Positions 9,494 to 20,758 of a stretch of 64,000 nt of DNA are shown here, piece after piece. Under the pieces are notes generated by a model. The model worked only from the letters and a program-made list of their open reading frames with translations. It ran no database searches and was not told the origin of the DNA. The stretch spans positions 186,001-250,000 of the forward strand of contig NHNW01000032.1 in NCBI GenBank assembly GCA_002786025.1. The letters are read 5' to 3'. The stretch's first letter is position 1; the number at the start of each line of letters is the position of its first letter. The translations under genes and the position numbers were made by a program. The DNA comes from Zasmidium citrigriseum. Its lineage: Eukaryota > Ascomycota > Dothideomycetes > Mycosphaerellales > Mycosphaerellaceae.

Positions 9494-10867
9494 ATGAGGG
9501 ATACAGGTCCGGTCGAGAACGGCGTCGACCATCCACGCGACGACGCTGCCAACAACCCGGACGACGAAGCCGGACTCGCCATTGCTGTAGTCGACGGCGC
9601 AGGACTCGGCCGCGACATGGCGCTTCAAGCCGACGGCGGCCCTCCCGCTGCCAGCATCTCAGACCAAGACACCGCCTCAGACCTCGTAGGCTTGCAAGAC
9701 CTGAGAGCCACGGAGAGTATGTTCATCGGGTCCGAGAATCTTGCCGACTCTGCTGACCGTACTTCGCCAGATCATCTCGAGGCGACTTCAATGGGGTCAA
9801 ACATGCCTCCCGACAGCGACATGGCCACCAACATTCAGTCCTCTCCAGTCGCTCAAGATACCTCATCTTCCACGTCTCCCGCCGAGTCAACTCCACCTGA
9901 TGACGTCGAGATTCCAGCATGGCAGCGTATGTTCGGCACCACTGAGCTCGCCGAGCAGATCCTGACCGATGATGCCTTGCACGTGCAAGATCTCATCCGC
10001 GTGATGCAGACCAACAACACCTTGCATTACATGATCACCACCTCCGATGTCGTGCGTCGTGCCATCTTCCTCGACCAGGTGTCCGACAAGCCGCTCTGCC
10101 TCTCTCGCCGTGCACAACTTCCTGAGGACTTCTACAACTACACCATGGGCTATCAGACTCAGGTGAGGGAGGATAGAAAGACCTATGACGGCTTGACCAC
10201 GGATACCTGCTTTCGCCGCCCACTCCCGAACATGACATTCCATGTAAAACCCGCCCGAAAGACTCGCGAATGCGAAGGATACCTGGCGATCTACGACCTC
10301 CGGACTTCAGGTGGCAGGGTCGGCTGGGAATGGTCTTTCCAGGACAAGCCGTGGTGGGCTGATGAGCCGTGCAAATGGCAGAAGCAGACCTTCAGGCATT
10401 TCTGGCTCAGCAAGTATCCTGTCAGCATTATCCATGTCACACTACACTCTCAGCCACCGATGGGTGACGCCCTTCAGCACTGGTGGTATGTCCGATATCA
10501 GGTTAAGAACGCCAGAAGCGGCCAACTTCTCGACATCGCACAGCGTATGGAACAGGCTGCGCAGTGGCACAACCGGGCCCGGCTCTTTCATGGCGAACAC
10601 AGTTTCTTCAACGCCAATCGTTGCGATGATCGTTCCAACATGAACGGCGGCTTCACATGGCTTAGGCCGGATATCATGCCTGTCTACAATTCGAGGATGT
10701 CGTGGCCCTGGCAACGATTCTTCGACGACGATCAAGAGTTGCTGCAGTTGGTCGTCGGGACCCCAGTCGTCGATGACGCGAGAGGCAGCAGCAGTAGCAT
10801 GTTGGACCGGAATCGTGCTGATGCTGGGTACCTGACGGAATGGATTGGTGCGGAGCTGAGCGATTGA
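9494..10867 (+). CDS. F-box-like protein with long acidic N-terminus
   Basis: A 457-residue protein starting at the first in-frame ATG (9494). The first 140 residues are acidic and rich in Asp, Ser and Ala, and probably disordered. The F-box-like module follows at about 142-190 (MFGTTELAEQILTD, then LIRVMQTNNTLHYMI). The C-terminal 270 residues hold Trp-rich blocks (WEWSFQDKPWWADEPCKW) that match nothing I know. A canonical intron (GTAAGC donor, CTGAT branch site, CAG acceptor) lies at 10893-10952, 25 bases after the stop, so the 3' UTR may be spliced. Substrate adaptor function is inferred from the module only. Confidence 0.8.
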   Translation: MRDTGPVENGVDHPRDDAANNPDDEAGLAIAVVDGAGLGRDMALQADGGPPAASISDQDTASDLVGLQDLRATESMFIGSENLADSADRTSPDHLEATSMGSNMPPDSDMATNIQSSPVAQDTSSSTSPAESTPPDDVEIPAWQRMFGTTELAEQILTDDALHVQDLIRVMQTNNTLHYMITTSDVVRRAIFLDQVSDKPLCLSRRAQLPEDFYNYTMGYQTQVREDRKTYDGLTTDTCFRRPLPNMTFHVKPARKTRECEGYLAIYDLRTSGGRVGWEWSFQDKPWWADEPCKWQKQTFRHFWLSKYPVSIIHVTLHSQPPMGDALQHWWYVRYQVKNARSGQLLDIAQRMEQAAQWHNRARLFHGEHSFFNANRCDDRSNMNGGFTWLRPDIMPVYNSRMSWPWQRFFDDDQELLQLVVGTPVVDDARGSSSSMLDRNRADAGYLTEWIGAELSD

Positions 10868-13800
10868 AAGATGCCGTCCAAAGGCCAGGAAGGTAAGCAA
10901 AACTTGCGACCCACAACACCTGCGCGGCTCATGTTACTGATACTTCGACCAGTAGAGGTGTGGTTATGGAATCGTCGAGGGGAGAGTGTCGAAACGTAAG
11001 CCTCATTAGATGAGTCCATGATCCGTGCCATTGACTCTCTTCGGACCCCATAGGAGAATCGGATGCAAGGAAGCCGGAGGGTCTTTCAAGGGATGCCATT
11101 GAGCTAGGGCAGAGGCTGCGGCTATGAACGCTCCATTCAACCGTGTATTGTACTTTCGACGAGATGTTTCTTTTGCACCCTCTACATGGCTGCTCGTTCC
11201 GGTATCATTCCCAGGTCTATAGTCGTCATACTCGATGACTCCCGGACTTCAGCACGTTCTGCTGAAGAGAGCTGTATGCTCGATTTCGCTGGACCTTAAG
11301 CGTGAGCTGATTGGAGTGGCCTTCACCGCCCATCCTGAATGCTGGAAGTGTGTTCTTGTTGAACTCTGCGGTGTACGCCCCGACCGCGGAGACAAGAGTA
11401 TTTTGCCCTTCTCTACCACGCGTCTGACTGCTGACACCGGCGCTATGCTTCGCAAGCTGGAGGTGATTGGGTTTCTTGGTTGACTGGACACCAAGTCCAG
11501 CTTCGATTCCTTGTGATCCATCGTGGTATCTTGTACTTCCAGCTCCAGGTCGATGACATGGCTCCGCCAACCTTTGAATTCAGCACACCATAACCCCGTG
11601 CGCAGGTCTTCCGCAGCATGATGAGTAGCGCGTTGACTGTTCGGTGCGTGTGGTATGGCATTGTCGACTCTGGCCCAGCGTTGTCCTCCGAGCGGATGGA
11701 TGTGGCACGAGTAGGGCACGATCCCCAGAAGGAGGCTTCTTCTCACGTCTCACTGGCCCTTGAGAGACTCTGCGAGCTCATTGGAGGTCTTACAGGCACC
11801 GTCACCACCAAATTTGTGCGTTAATCACCTCGCTGGGCGTGCATTTCCATGGCTTTGCAAACCGCCGTCTAGCTCGTGTGCCATCCGTCATCGGACCCAT
11901 TGTGCTCTTTACGGCAAGCGCAACGCATCCTAAGCTCTTGCGCCCCTTCCTTCCGTGTCTGATTCGACCTTCACGCACGCGATGGCGACCTCTCGATCCA
12001 ATCCTGACTACTTGTGCTGCTTCCAGAGGCTTCTCTGTCTCTTCTTGTGTCGATTACTTCCCACGATAGCTCGTCGTCGCGTGGGAGAGCTGGGTGCCAG
12101 CAAAAGTCGCGCCGCGGTTCCAGGCTGGAATTCGCGTGTGGACAGCAAGCGAAGCGTGGATTATCGTGTCGACTGGGCAGAAGGAGGTGGTGAGGACGCG
12201 ATTGTGGTGTCTCGTACGTGTTTCCGATCGGTTGATGCTTGGTGGTCAGCAGCTGGCTCGAAGCCGCGAGCAGCGTGCTGCCAGTTGTCGACGAAGGGCT
12301 GATCTTTCGTCCGCGGATCGATATTCCGTCAAGGTTGATGCGGTCATGCCTCAGAATTTTGATGGATTCTGGCTGGAGGTGCTGCTCTCGGTCGCGGAGG
12401 AAGGAGGGTGTGAAGCTGTGCCGTCCGCTGGCGAATGGACGCGTGTTGCAACAGCTGCCCAACGAGTCAGTGACGATGAATGATGGAGATGAGAACGATG
12501 ATAATCCAAAATCTCAGGGGTCTGTTTTGCTCTACGGACGTGCCGGACACCTGCTGGCGCTGCCTGCTTTGGCCTGGCTTGTGCTGGCGATACCAGCAAC
12601 TTCGGCTGGAGTCGTCGACGATGAAGAGGCGGGATCATTGGGGAAGTGCCTTTGCAGCGATGCTTGTAGTATTCGCAAATGAACCTCATCTTGCTCGAAC
12701 TCATCAAAAAGGACGGCCTGGCCGCCGGATGATACATTGGCGGAACACTGGCCTCTTCCACCCACGGGCGCAGTCAGACACTTCGGCTTCATCTCTCATC
12801 AACCACCACGTCGATGAACACCACCATCAGCCACTCTCTCACCACAGCAACAGCAGCAAAGACAGCAACAACAAGCTCATTCTTCTCCAAGCCATCGCCG
12901 TAGCGACAAAATTGATGAAAAAAGCGAGTATGGTTTGCCAAAAATTCCCTGCCGATGCAAGCACCAACAGAAGCAGGTCGTTGATAGTTTTCAACCAGCA
13001 ATAACGCAATCTCGGACGAATCCTCACTGATATGCGTAAAGCCCGAGCTGTGATGAAGTCAGTATGTGATGCATGGAAGTGTGGGTGGGGAATGGATGGC
13101 TTACCACTCGGATGGAGAGGAAAGAAAGAAGTTGGAAGAGGTTGGAGGGGAAGTGGGCTTAAGTAGTCTGGCGGCCGCTGTGCGCGCTAGTCTAATCACG
13201 CAGGTAGCTTTAGGCAGCTTTGCCGAGCGGATGGAAGGTTGGGGATGGCAATGGAGGGTCTGGAAAGTTTGCCTGAGGCATATCATGGCTGCTGGGGAAC
13301 CTGGCTCCAATACGTTTCCTTGCCCGTCGATCTATCAAAGTTGCCCTCAAAGACCAGAAGACCAGATCGATTGCCAAAGCAGCACATGATGAGATTCGAC
13401 GAGCATCAACGCATACATCGCCTTTCGCGTCAGCAGGCGGCTCTGGCTCAACGCATACTTCGTCTTCAGACAGCCCGGGCGAGTGTTCAACTTTCCTACA
13501 GGCTACACCGCGTTCTTGCGATCTTGTATTCGCTGTCATCGACCGTCTTATCGAAAGCACCACCGCTCGATATACCGATACCACACTTTCTCCCGTCAGC
13601 GAAGTAACGTTGGCCTTCCAAGCTCCCATGGCAAGCTCCAACGACACTTCTCCGCCTTCTGGAAGATCAAGACCAACAGCAAAGCAGACGATGTGAGGCG
13701 GGACATTGATTATGTCAATTCATGCATCTTCTGCTGGGCTGATACCACACAGAACATTCAAGAGACCGATGCTATTTGCTGTTTCGCGAGCCACAGCACT

Positions 13801-14701
13801 CGACGCTTGCACGGCGGTCTCGGATACGATATGCCTTAAGACTACCCGGGATGGGGACGCTCTTTTGTTCAAGGAGGCGGGCAGAACGAAGGACTCAGAG
13901 ACTCATAGCAAGTCGTTAGTCTCGGCCTCAAAGAATGGTGATGCTGATCCTCGGGGTCGACGTAGGTGCTGGTTGAAAGTTGGGTTCTGGCAGCACGTGG
14001 CAGGGGCGTGAAAAGTGGGTCGAAGGATCGAAGCTTGTTTCGACGTCGTCCCTCCCACTGTTGCGGAACGGATACCATGCTGGGCGTTCTCAAACGTCGA
14101 AATTTGGGCGTCTCTTCCTGGATGAGTGCACTGCTCTCGATGGAAGTTGAAGCTTCCAGGGGATTGAGTAGGCAGATGAGAGATGGTTTCAATGGCGGCT
14201 TTCGAGAGAAGCTTCCATCGCAGCGACGAGGGCGTAGCAGACTCTTCTTCAGAGATAAGGCGTTGCTGCTGCAATATTTCACCCAAGACTGCTGCACTTC
14301 ACCACGAATTCCAGCGTATACTCTCCACAACTGTCAGGATAGGTCTAGTACAGCATGACTTGGTCGTGGATGCCTAGTAGCGAGATGGTGAGTGGATACA
14401 GGCTCCTTCACTCGCCGCAACCTCACATGTGAAAGTGAATGAGTCAGCCCCTGACGCACTGGCCACACAGCCAGCCCACCTCCAATTCTTCCGCTGCTCT
14501 CTCGCTCTCTCTCGCTCGCCAGCGACATCACAACCTCTCGTAAGGCAGCACAGTCAACAGCGTTGTATTGGAGAGAGACTGACACAGAGACAGCATCCTG
14601 CAGCACGCGGTTTGGCCGTCGCTTCGCCTTCTTGAGCATTCGCGTCCTACTACACCAATCTCGAGACCAAGTAAGCCAGATCTGACGATCATTACGACGC
14701 G
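10868..14701. other. 3.8 kb interval without a convincing gene
   Basis: The interval begins with a possible 3' UTR intron (10893-10952) of the preceding gene. Open frames of 60-180 codons exist on both strands, including 12094-12483 (+), 13210-13647 (-) and 13903-14286 (-). None shows a recognisable domain, and overlapping frames on both strands have similar, biased composition, as expected of GC-rich noncoding DNA. A small multi-exon gene or a noncoding transcript could be hidden here. Confidence 0.45.
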
Positions 14702-15355
14702 ATGAGCACTAACACGTCCAACAGTACCACCACGACCACCACCACCATGCTCTCCCGCGCCTGTGTCCGCTGCAAGGACATGAAGAAGGGATGTGACTTC
14801 CGTCGCCCCTGCACCCGCTGCGCCGACCGCGGCATCTCCGCCGCCGAGTGCATCGAGTCTCCCGCGCCGCGCACCTCCCAGGGCCGGCCGTCGAAGCCGA
14901 GCGCTCGCGCTCACAAGAAGAAGACGCCGCGCGATGCGCAGGCAGGAGAGGAGGAGGGAGGTGAGGAAGAGGAGGAGAAGGGCGACGATCGGCCCAGTGA
15001 ACTGATTTTCCGGGAGACGAGAGGAGACGAGGAGGAGGGGGAGTTTGCGGTGTTGGAGGAGGGTGAGGGAGGAGAGGAGGAGCGGGAGAGTACCCCGTTT
15101 CCTGGGTTGACGAGCAGCCCGCCGGAGCCGTTGCCGCTGCCGGAGAACGAGCTGCCGGCTCGTGAGGTATGTTCCTATCCCCACTGAGATGGTCGTTGAC
15201 TCGGCAAGGCTAACAAGGATTCATAGGACCAGGAGGATGTGCTGTGGGCGGGATACCGTCCTACGAACAGGGACAGCACGCTTGCTTTGCCTGGTGGAGT
15301 GATCTTTCGGGGCGACGAGGACTGGGAGGTGATGGCCCCAAAGAAGGCGAAGTGA
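14702..15355 (+). CDS. Small Zn(II)2Cys6 protein, two exons
   Basis: A 197-residue protein from joining 14702-15166 and 15227-15355. The 60-base intron has a GTATGT donor, GCTAAC branch site and ATAG acceptor and lies between codons. After a Ser/Thr-rich leader, residues 20-50 hold a binuclear zinc cluster with the spacing CX2CX6CX5CX2CX9C (ACVRCKDMKKGC then RRPCTRCADRG). A basic patch follows, then a long acidic Glu-rich tract. The usual middle homology region of full-size Zn2Cys6 activators, several hundred residues, is absent. It is therefore a compact DNA-binding protein, perhaps an activator with an acidic tail or a competitor of larger factors. The regulatory role is inferred. Confidence 0.85.
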
Positions 15356-15996
15356 GGGAGGTTTGGGGTTGTTGCTTTGGTCTGTTTCTCTGCCGTTCTC
15401 GCTGTCTTTGGCTGTGCTAGGAGGCGTTTGGCCTGCTTGGCCTCTTCTTCAATGACAGAGAAACGTTCCGCTTCCTGACAATGTTCTTCCAGTTGAATCC
15501 TCACATAGTGACAAGCTCACAGGCAAAGCAGCTTGACGTGAAGTCGATATCTAGGGCTACTGCAGTGCCACGCGAGACCACGGCTCTCGTGTTTCACATC
15601 TCTCGCCAATATGGCCAATCGTTGCTGTGGCGTTCCTGGGCTGCTTGGCTGGAAGATCTTTCACCCGGCTTGGGAGACCGACAAAGAGCGAAAGCCCATC
15701 TCCGCAGCTCGACCCGTCATCTACGCAACTCATCTGGCCTTCAACGCAACGTGAATCGAGTCAGAGATCGGGGAACAGAGCAATGTGAATTGGGATGAAG
15801 TTCAGAATTTCCACATCGATCCCAGCGCGGATGAGGTCAGCCAAGCGGATCGAGTTGCGATCGCCGCGGACCGTTGCGAAGCCTATCTGGACCTCGCCTA
15901 TTGTCCTTGCGCTATTTGTTGCCCGATGCCGGCCGTCTTCTTTCGCATCTCTTCTACCCTCCGCATCTTCAACAACTATCGCAAGAAGCGACGAAG
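15356..15996. other. Intergenic region
   Basis: About 640 bases between two plus-strand genes. The frame of the next gene is open for 41 codons upstream of its chosen ATG, but without good coding character. No repeat or RNA gene seen. Confidence 0.5.
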
Positions 15997-16944
15997 ATGG
16001 CCGGCGAACTCCCCAGCAATGAGCTGCTGATGACGCTGCTCAAACGAATGGATCTGCTGGAAGCCAATAACCTTGCACTGGTCAACGAAAATGCCGGACT
16101 TCGCGAAAGAGTCACGAGACTTGAGAGGAGTCTACAAACCCTGCAAGATCAAGCCAAAGATGCAAGAATGAAATTAACGGTGGTGCGCCAAAATCAGGAG
16201 CGAAATGCTGCCCAGCGAGTCTTTGGAATCACGGAGCTTCTGGAACGCATTCTGCTGTACTGTCCTCCAAAGCAGCTCTTCCAACTACAGAACGTCTGCC
16301 ATACATTTCGATCGGCAATCCGTGGTCTTTCGCCAATTCAGACAGTCACCTTCAGCAATCCCAAAGACGTCGTACTTCCCGGCACCGTACTGCCAGCAAG
16401 ACGACAGCTTCGTCCGCCTTTGAGGTTGAACCCGTTCTTCGCCGAGGGATGGAAGTCTCCCAGTCCGGACTGCAGTGCGATTACATTCGAACTTTCCTCG
16501 AGCAGCTGGCTGAATCCAACGTACTGGATTCGACCTGATCTCTCTGCGACGTTTACCCTGCGAGTTGGAAACAGCCGCGACTTCCAGTCAGCCCTAAGGA
16601 AGTTGGAGACTCCCGTTGGCCGTACGTACCTGACACTGCCAGGACTTCCAACGTCGATACGGGCCACATTTACTGATACGTCGAGGACAAGGTATCGAAC
16701 CAACCACAGTGGCATGCTTGGAGGCTCTTCGTGGGATCTGCCGACGGATGTTACTGCAATTGTTGAAGTCGCGCCTACAACGCTACTCAGCATGATGAAA
16801 ATTGCGGACATACTGGAACGGTACCATAGTGTTGGCGAAAAGGACTGGGTTCCCAACGATGATGGCTGGGCGCCGAAGTCTGCCACTGTGGAGGAGAAAG
16901 AAGTACTTCAAGTGGTTCAACACCAGCCGAGCTACTCACGATGA
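15997..16944 (+). CDS. F-box-like protein with N-terminal coiled coil
   Basis: A 315-residue protein starting at the ATG in GAAGATGGCC. Residues 8-65 form a strong coiled coil with regular leucine and valine spacing (LLKRMDLLEANNLALVNENA). An F-box-like module follows at about 75-108 (VFGITELLERILLYC, then LQNVCHTFRSAI). The C-terminal part contains proline-rich loops and beta-type segments with no known motif. The coiled coil sets it apart from its F-box-like neighbours and suggests dimerisation, an inference. The gene has no intron. Confidence 0.83.
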   Translation: MAGELPSNELLMTLLKRMDLLEANNLALVNENAGLRERVTRLERSLQTLQDQAKDARMKLTVVRQNQERNAAQRVFGITELLERILLYCPPKQLFQLQNVCHTFRSAIRGLSPIQTVTFSNPKDVVLPGTVLPARRQLRPPLRLNPFFAEGWKSPSPDCSAITFELSSSSWLNPTYWIRPDLSATFTLRVGNSRDFQSALRKLETPVGRTYLTLPGLPTSIRATFTDTSRTRYRTNHSGMLGGSSWDLPTDVTAIVEVAPTTLLSMMKIADILERYHSVGEKDWVPNDDGWAPKSATVEEKEVLQVVQHQPSYSR

Positions 16945-17632
16945 TCTTGGTGCAACTGCACACTCTCTCGTGTAGGATGGTAGGCAGAGCGAACGGGAAC
17001 AACGAAAAGCGTCGAGAATGGGGACCATCCCTTGGAGAAAGACGTGAGCAGCAAATGGGCGTGCGACCATGGAAGACTTTAGCTCGGTCTCAAGATGGGA
17101 GTGTCGCTATGAAGACAGGAAGTGGCTGTACAGGAATCAAATACGGTGGAGACACCGAGAGATTGTTGCACGAGTCTCTCCCGCTCTCTCCGCATCACTC
17201 CGATCCTCATTTCAAGGATGCCTCTCCCTCAGTACTCCGTTCAATCTACTGTCCCGAAAGCTTCGGCTCAGGCCTCACATCAGCAATACCATTGCCCTAG
17301 GCGAAGGCTCACTACTAATCTGGGTGGCCAGAATACGAATGTAGGACAGTACTATCTTGTTATTTCCTTGCTCATTTCACTTCAGGGGCGAGCTCAGCTC
17401 AGTCGCCACTTCAACTTCAATCTGTCCCTGCAATCGTCGACTTCGATTAGTCATCCGTTCGCTGCCGCTGTTCAACCATTCGCTCGCAGCCAGGGTCCAA
17501 TTTCTTCCGCTTCATCCCCAACTTCATCTTTCCATCTGCGCCGTCCAACATCCCCATCGTATGCTTCCCACCACAAGAATCCTTGGGGATAGACTAACAC
17601 AAATCAAAGAAACCACAGACGCTACCAACAAG
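16945..17632. other. Intergenic region
   Basis: A 688-base gap between F-box-like genes on the plus strand. It contains pyrimidine-rich stretches near 17,380-17,560 typical of fungal promoters upstream of a start codon. Nothing else seen. Confidence 0.5.
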
Positions 17633-18286
17633 ATGTCCGGCGACGACGACACCCCCGCCTGCGAGCGCGTTTTCGACACCGCTGAGCTGCTCGAAATGAT
17701 TCTCGTCGAGCTGCCATTCAAGACCATCATGCGCTGCCGCCGCGTCCAACATCGCTTCAAAGACCTCATAGACGGCTCCCGCACCCTCAAGAAGAAGATG
17801 TTCCTCCTCCCCGACAACACCGGCAACGCGGACAAGCCAGCCTACAATCGAGCCCTCTACCTACAAGACACCCAACACCCCAGCATAGGTCCTGAGGTTT
17901 TTGCCGATCTCAACAAGCTCTTCCTGAGAGTCAACCCCGGCTACGCACTCCCCCACGACGACATCCGCAAGAAGATGTTCATGACGCAGCCACCTGCCAA
18001 GCGGATGTTTCTGAATCTGCACTTGTTCAATCCTTACAAGGGATCGTGGCGTTCGGAGGGAGGCTGGGGTCGCTGGGACAAGAAGTGGGAGGAGATCAAT
18101 GCCAGCGAAGGAGTGAGGTTTGAGGACGTGGAGGCTGCTACGAGGGCGATTTTGGATGATATGGAGGCTGGCTGGGAAGTACACCTGGAGAATACGACGG
18201 TCAAGGTGCCGCGAAAGGAGGACCGCGTGCAGAGGCTGATCAGACGGGCAAGAATGGGACGGTGGACGGACGGTCCAACGTGTTAG
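17633..18286 (+). CDS. F-box-like protein, compact form
   Basis: A 217-residue protein starting at the ATG in CAAGATGTCC. The F-box-like module is at residues 13-48 (VFDTAELLEMILVELP, then RCRRVQHRFKDLI), followed by the subfamily motif LKKKMFL. A second shared block, IRKKMFMTQPPAKRMFLNL, sits near residue 115. The same layout appears in the genes at 18599, 33307 and 34947, so these four are paralogues. The open frame extends 92 codons upstream, but that part is Ser/Pro-rich and unlike the relatives. A role as an SCF substrate adaptor is inferred. Confidence 0.85.
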   Translation: MSGDDDTPACERVFDTAELLEMILVELPFKTIMRCRRVQHRFKDLIDGSRTLKKKMFLLPDNTGNADKPAYNRALYLQDTQHPSIGPEVFADLNKLFLRVNPGYALPHDDIRKKMFMTQPPAKRMFLNLHLFNPYKGSWRSEGGWGRWDKKWEEINASEGVRFEDVEAATRAILDDMEAGWEVHLENTTVKVPRKEDRVQRLIRRARMGRWTDGPTC

Positions 18287-18598
18287 AGTTGGGGAGGTTG
18301 TCATCTAAGATTACAATGGCCTGGGGAGATTGGCGTTGTTCACTTGGCCGTACTCACCTCCGCTTCTGGACACACTCCAAAGTGAAAGACGTAAGCTTAT
18401 TTGGCGGACGAGTGCAGCCCTACTCGAGCATTGACGCCTCATCTAAGGCATCGCGATCTCCCACCGTCTTACTAGCTTCGCTATCCCTCCTCGAGACAAG
18501 CTTGCTGCGAATTCCTCCAGCCATCGAACTCGCCGCCCGATCCTCGCATTCGCCGCAACGCATACTCCTCAACTGAACCGCTCGGCTTGGTAGTCGCC
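18287..18598. other. Intergenic region
   Basis: A 312-base spacer between two F-box-like paralogues on the same strand. No separate feature seen. Confidence 0.5.
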
Positions 18599-19108
18599 AT
18601 GGCAATTCCACTATACCATCCACCTACCACTCGAAGCGGCCACAATCGGCGTTTTGAAAAGCTTCACGAACTTCCAGGATGCCAGGAGTTCCTCCAGACT
18701 GCCGAGCTGCTCGAGATGGTCATCGCATACCTTGACAATCCAATCGACATACTGCGATGGCGCCGAGTCGATAAAGCCGCCCGTGAGCTCGTGGACGGTT
18801 CGCCATCCGTCATAGCAGCGAGTCTCTACGTCCGGTTCCCCGCCGAAGAGCCAGACGACGACATCTACAACCCGACACTCACTAAAGCAGAGAATCTGAT
18901 TGGGACCACGTCTTCGGGGCGAACGTTGCACAGCATACGCAAGGAAATGTACCTTGCCACCCCCGCACCACGAATCCCTGCTTGCAGGTTTCTGCGCCTA
19001 CCCTTCAGCCTCAACCTCAACTCGCCTCCAGTCGACCGAACAATACCACTGGAAACATCTGTCATCGCTCTGCTGCCCGCCGTGAACCGATTCCAGTCTG
19101 GAATTTGA
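18599..19108 (+). CDS. C-terminally truncated F-box-like paralogue
   Basis: A 169-residue protein starting at the ATG in CGCCATGGC. The F-box-like module is at about 31-67 (FLQTAELLEMVIAYLD, then RWRRVDKAARELV). A block around residue 120 (IRKEMYLATPAPRIPACRFLR) aligns with IRKKMFMTQPPAKRMFLNL in the gene at 17633. Past that point the relative continues for roughly 80 residues, while this one ends soon after. Its stop codon is only 15 bases from the start codon of the HET gene. It may be a truncated but transcribed copy, a pseudogene, or the first part of a transcript shared with the HET gene. Confidence 0.7.
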   Translation: MAIPLYHPPTTRSGHNRRFEKLHELPGCQEFLQTAELLEMVIAYLDNPIDILRWRRVDKAARELVDGSPSVIAASLYVRFPAEEPDDDIYNPTLTKAENLIGTTSSGRTLHSIRKEMYLATPAPRIPACRFLRLPFSLNLNSPPVDRTIPLETSVIALLPAVNRFQSGI

Positions 19109-19123
19109 AGCACTCTCACCAAA

Positions 19124-20758
19124 ATGTCGGAGGCACAAACTGAAGCGTCGCAAGCACGGCAAATCGAAGTCGCACAAAGTCTCTATACCCCTCTACAGGA
19201 CTGGGAAACCCGGCTACTCACTATACAGCCTGGTCTCAACGACGAACCGCTCCGTGCTACCTTGTCCGTGGTCATTTTGATACATGATGAAGGCATCGGA
19301 TTTAAAGAGTCTGGCAAAAGGAGTTCCTACCAGGCACTATCGTATCATTGGGGCGAACCGCTGTTCAGCCATACACTGATCGTCAATGATCAAGATTATC
19401 CGATTACACAGACTTTGCATCAAGCCCTCGAGGCCTTGCGACGGACAGACCAGGACATCCAAATCTGGATCGATGCGATCTGCATCAATCAGCATGACGA
19501 TACGGAGAAAGCCAGACAGGTGCAGACGATGCTGGCAATCTATCAAAAGGCTGCGTGTGTTATCATCTGGCTTGGGCCATTGTCCTCCACAGAGTGCTGG
19601 GCATTGAGGACGTCCGAAGGAAGCGAACGCGAGATCGGAGATCTCTTCGAACGTATTGGTCACGGGGATTTCTGCGATGCGGTTCTGAGTCTTCTACGCA
19701 GGCCATGGTTCTCCCGTCGATGGGTGATCCAGGAGTTCTGGGCTGGGCGGCGGGTAGTGGTCGTGGCAAACCTCACGTTGATGCCGTGGACAGCACTGCA
19801 AAGGGCTGCTTCGCTGTTTCCAAAGCTGTTGGATCGCCATGCAGATACTGTGCGACTTCCGGAGACAACGTATGTGCAAGATACGATCGCTCGCTTCAGC
19901 AACAAGAGGCAGCGGCAATGCTTGGCCGACGTTCTGCGAACAGCCGTGGGGAGTAAGTGCTCAAATCCACGAGATATCGTGTACGCGGTTGCTGGTATGA
20001 GTGATGCACTGATCAGGGTGCATGACACATCGCCAGAACGGGGTCAACCGGTCCTGCAAATCGACTATTCCTTTTCGCCATGTCAGACGTTCGAGAGCGC
20101 GACTTCATACCTCATACGGCAGAAACGAGACCTCTCCATGCTCTTTCTGGAGGGCTCCCGAGGGTCCGGCCGCACTCGTATCTTTGGTCAAGATATAGGG
20201 ATGGCATCTTGGTCTTTGTATTGGCAGAAAACGACTCGAGAAGGCGAGTGGTGCTGGCTGTACAAGGCATTGCAACGAGAAAGTCGGCGACTGCTACCGA
20301 ACTTCGGGTCTGAGGCGGATGAAAAACAGAGCGGCTTGCAGGTGGCGTTCTCGGGGCAGGGCTCATTTTGCATTGAGGGACGCCTCATAGGTGTCATCAG
20401 TCAGCACTCTGTTTTGCAGGAAGCCTTTACGACGTTCCAAAAGTTCGTGGACGTAGAACGACCTCCAATTGCCCTAGGGATCAAATACACCCTGGACAGG
20501 CAATGGATGACTTGCCCCAGTGCCTTGGAAGGGGACGTATTAGTCTTGCCCGAAGGCGATACAATTGTTGTCCTGCTCCGGCCTATGAACAATTCGTCGA
20601 AGTATCTCTTTGTAGGAGGAGCCATACCCAGAGACCGGGTCAGACAAATGCCACAGGATGAAGAAGACATCGCCCAAGTCTGTGCTCTTGTCTGGGAATT
20701 TGATCACGTCTCTCGGCAGGCGTCCCGATTGGCAAAGCAGACCTTTGAGATCGTCTAA
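19124..20758 (+). CDS. HET-domain protein
   Basis: A 544-residue single-exon protein. The HET domain covers about residues 67-215, with the diagnostic blocks YQALSYHWGEPLFSH, IWIDAICINQHDDTEKARQV and RPWFSRRWVIQEFW in the expected order. HET proteins act in heterokaryon incompatibility and related programmed cell death in filamentous fungi; the C-terminal half usually differs between members and sets specificity. Here it contains a late block, GDVLVLPEGDTIVVLLRP, common near the end of HET proteins. The start context AAAATGTCGG is good. The upstream F-box-like frame ends 15 bases before it, leaving no room for a separate promoter. A decayed relative lies downstream. Confidence 0.92.
   Translation: MSEAQTEASQARQIEVAQSLYTPLQDWETRLLTIQPGLNDEPLRATLSVVILIHDEGIGFKESGKRSSYQALSYHWGEPLFSHTLIVNDQDYPITQTLHQALEALRRTDQDIQIWIDAICINQHDDTEKARQVQTMLAIYQKAACVIIWLGPLSSTECWALRTSEGSEREIGDLFERIGHGDFCDAVLSLLRRPWFSRRWVIQEFWAGRRVVVVANLTLMPWTALQRAASLFPKLLDRHADTVRLPETTYVQDTIARFSNKRQRQCLADVLRTAVGSKCSNPRDIVYAVAGMSDALIRVHDTSPERGQPVLQIDYSFSPCQTFESATSYLIRQKRDLSMLFLEGSRGSGRTRIFGQDIGMASWSLYWQKTTREGEWCWLYKALQRESRRLLPNFGSEADEKQSGLQVAFSGQGSFCIEGRLIGVISQHSVLQEAFTTFQKFVDVERPPIALGIKYTLDRQWMTCPSALEGDVLVLPEGDTIVVLLRPMNNSSKYLFVGGAIPRDRVRQMPQDEEDIAQVCALVWEFDHVSRQASRLAKQTFEIV

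Noticed and set aside
12480..13004. 174-codon plus-strand frame in the gene-poor interval
   Set aside because: Low-complexity His/Ser/Asn run at the end, no domain, and open frames overlap on the other strand.
13210..14330. Several minus-strand frames of 120-150 codons
   Set aside because: No recognisable domain and no splice sites that join them into one protein.
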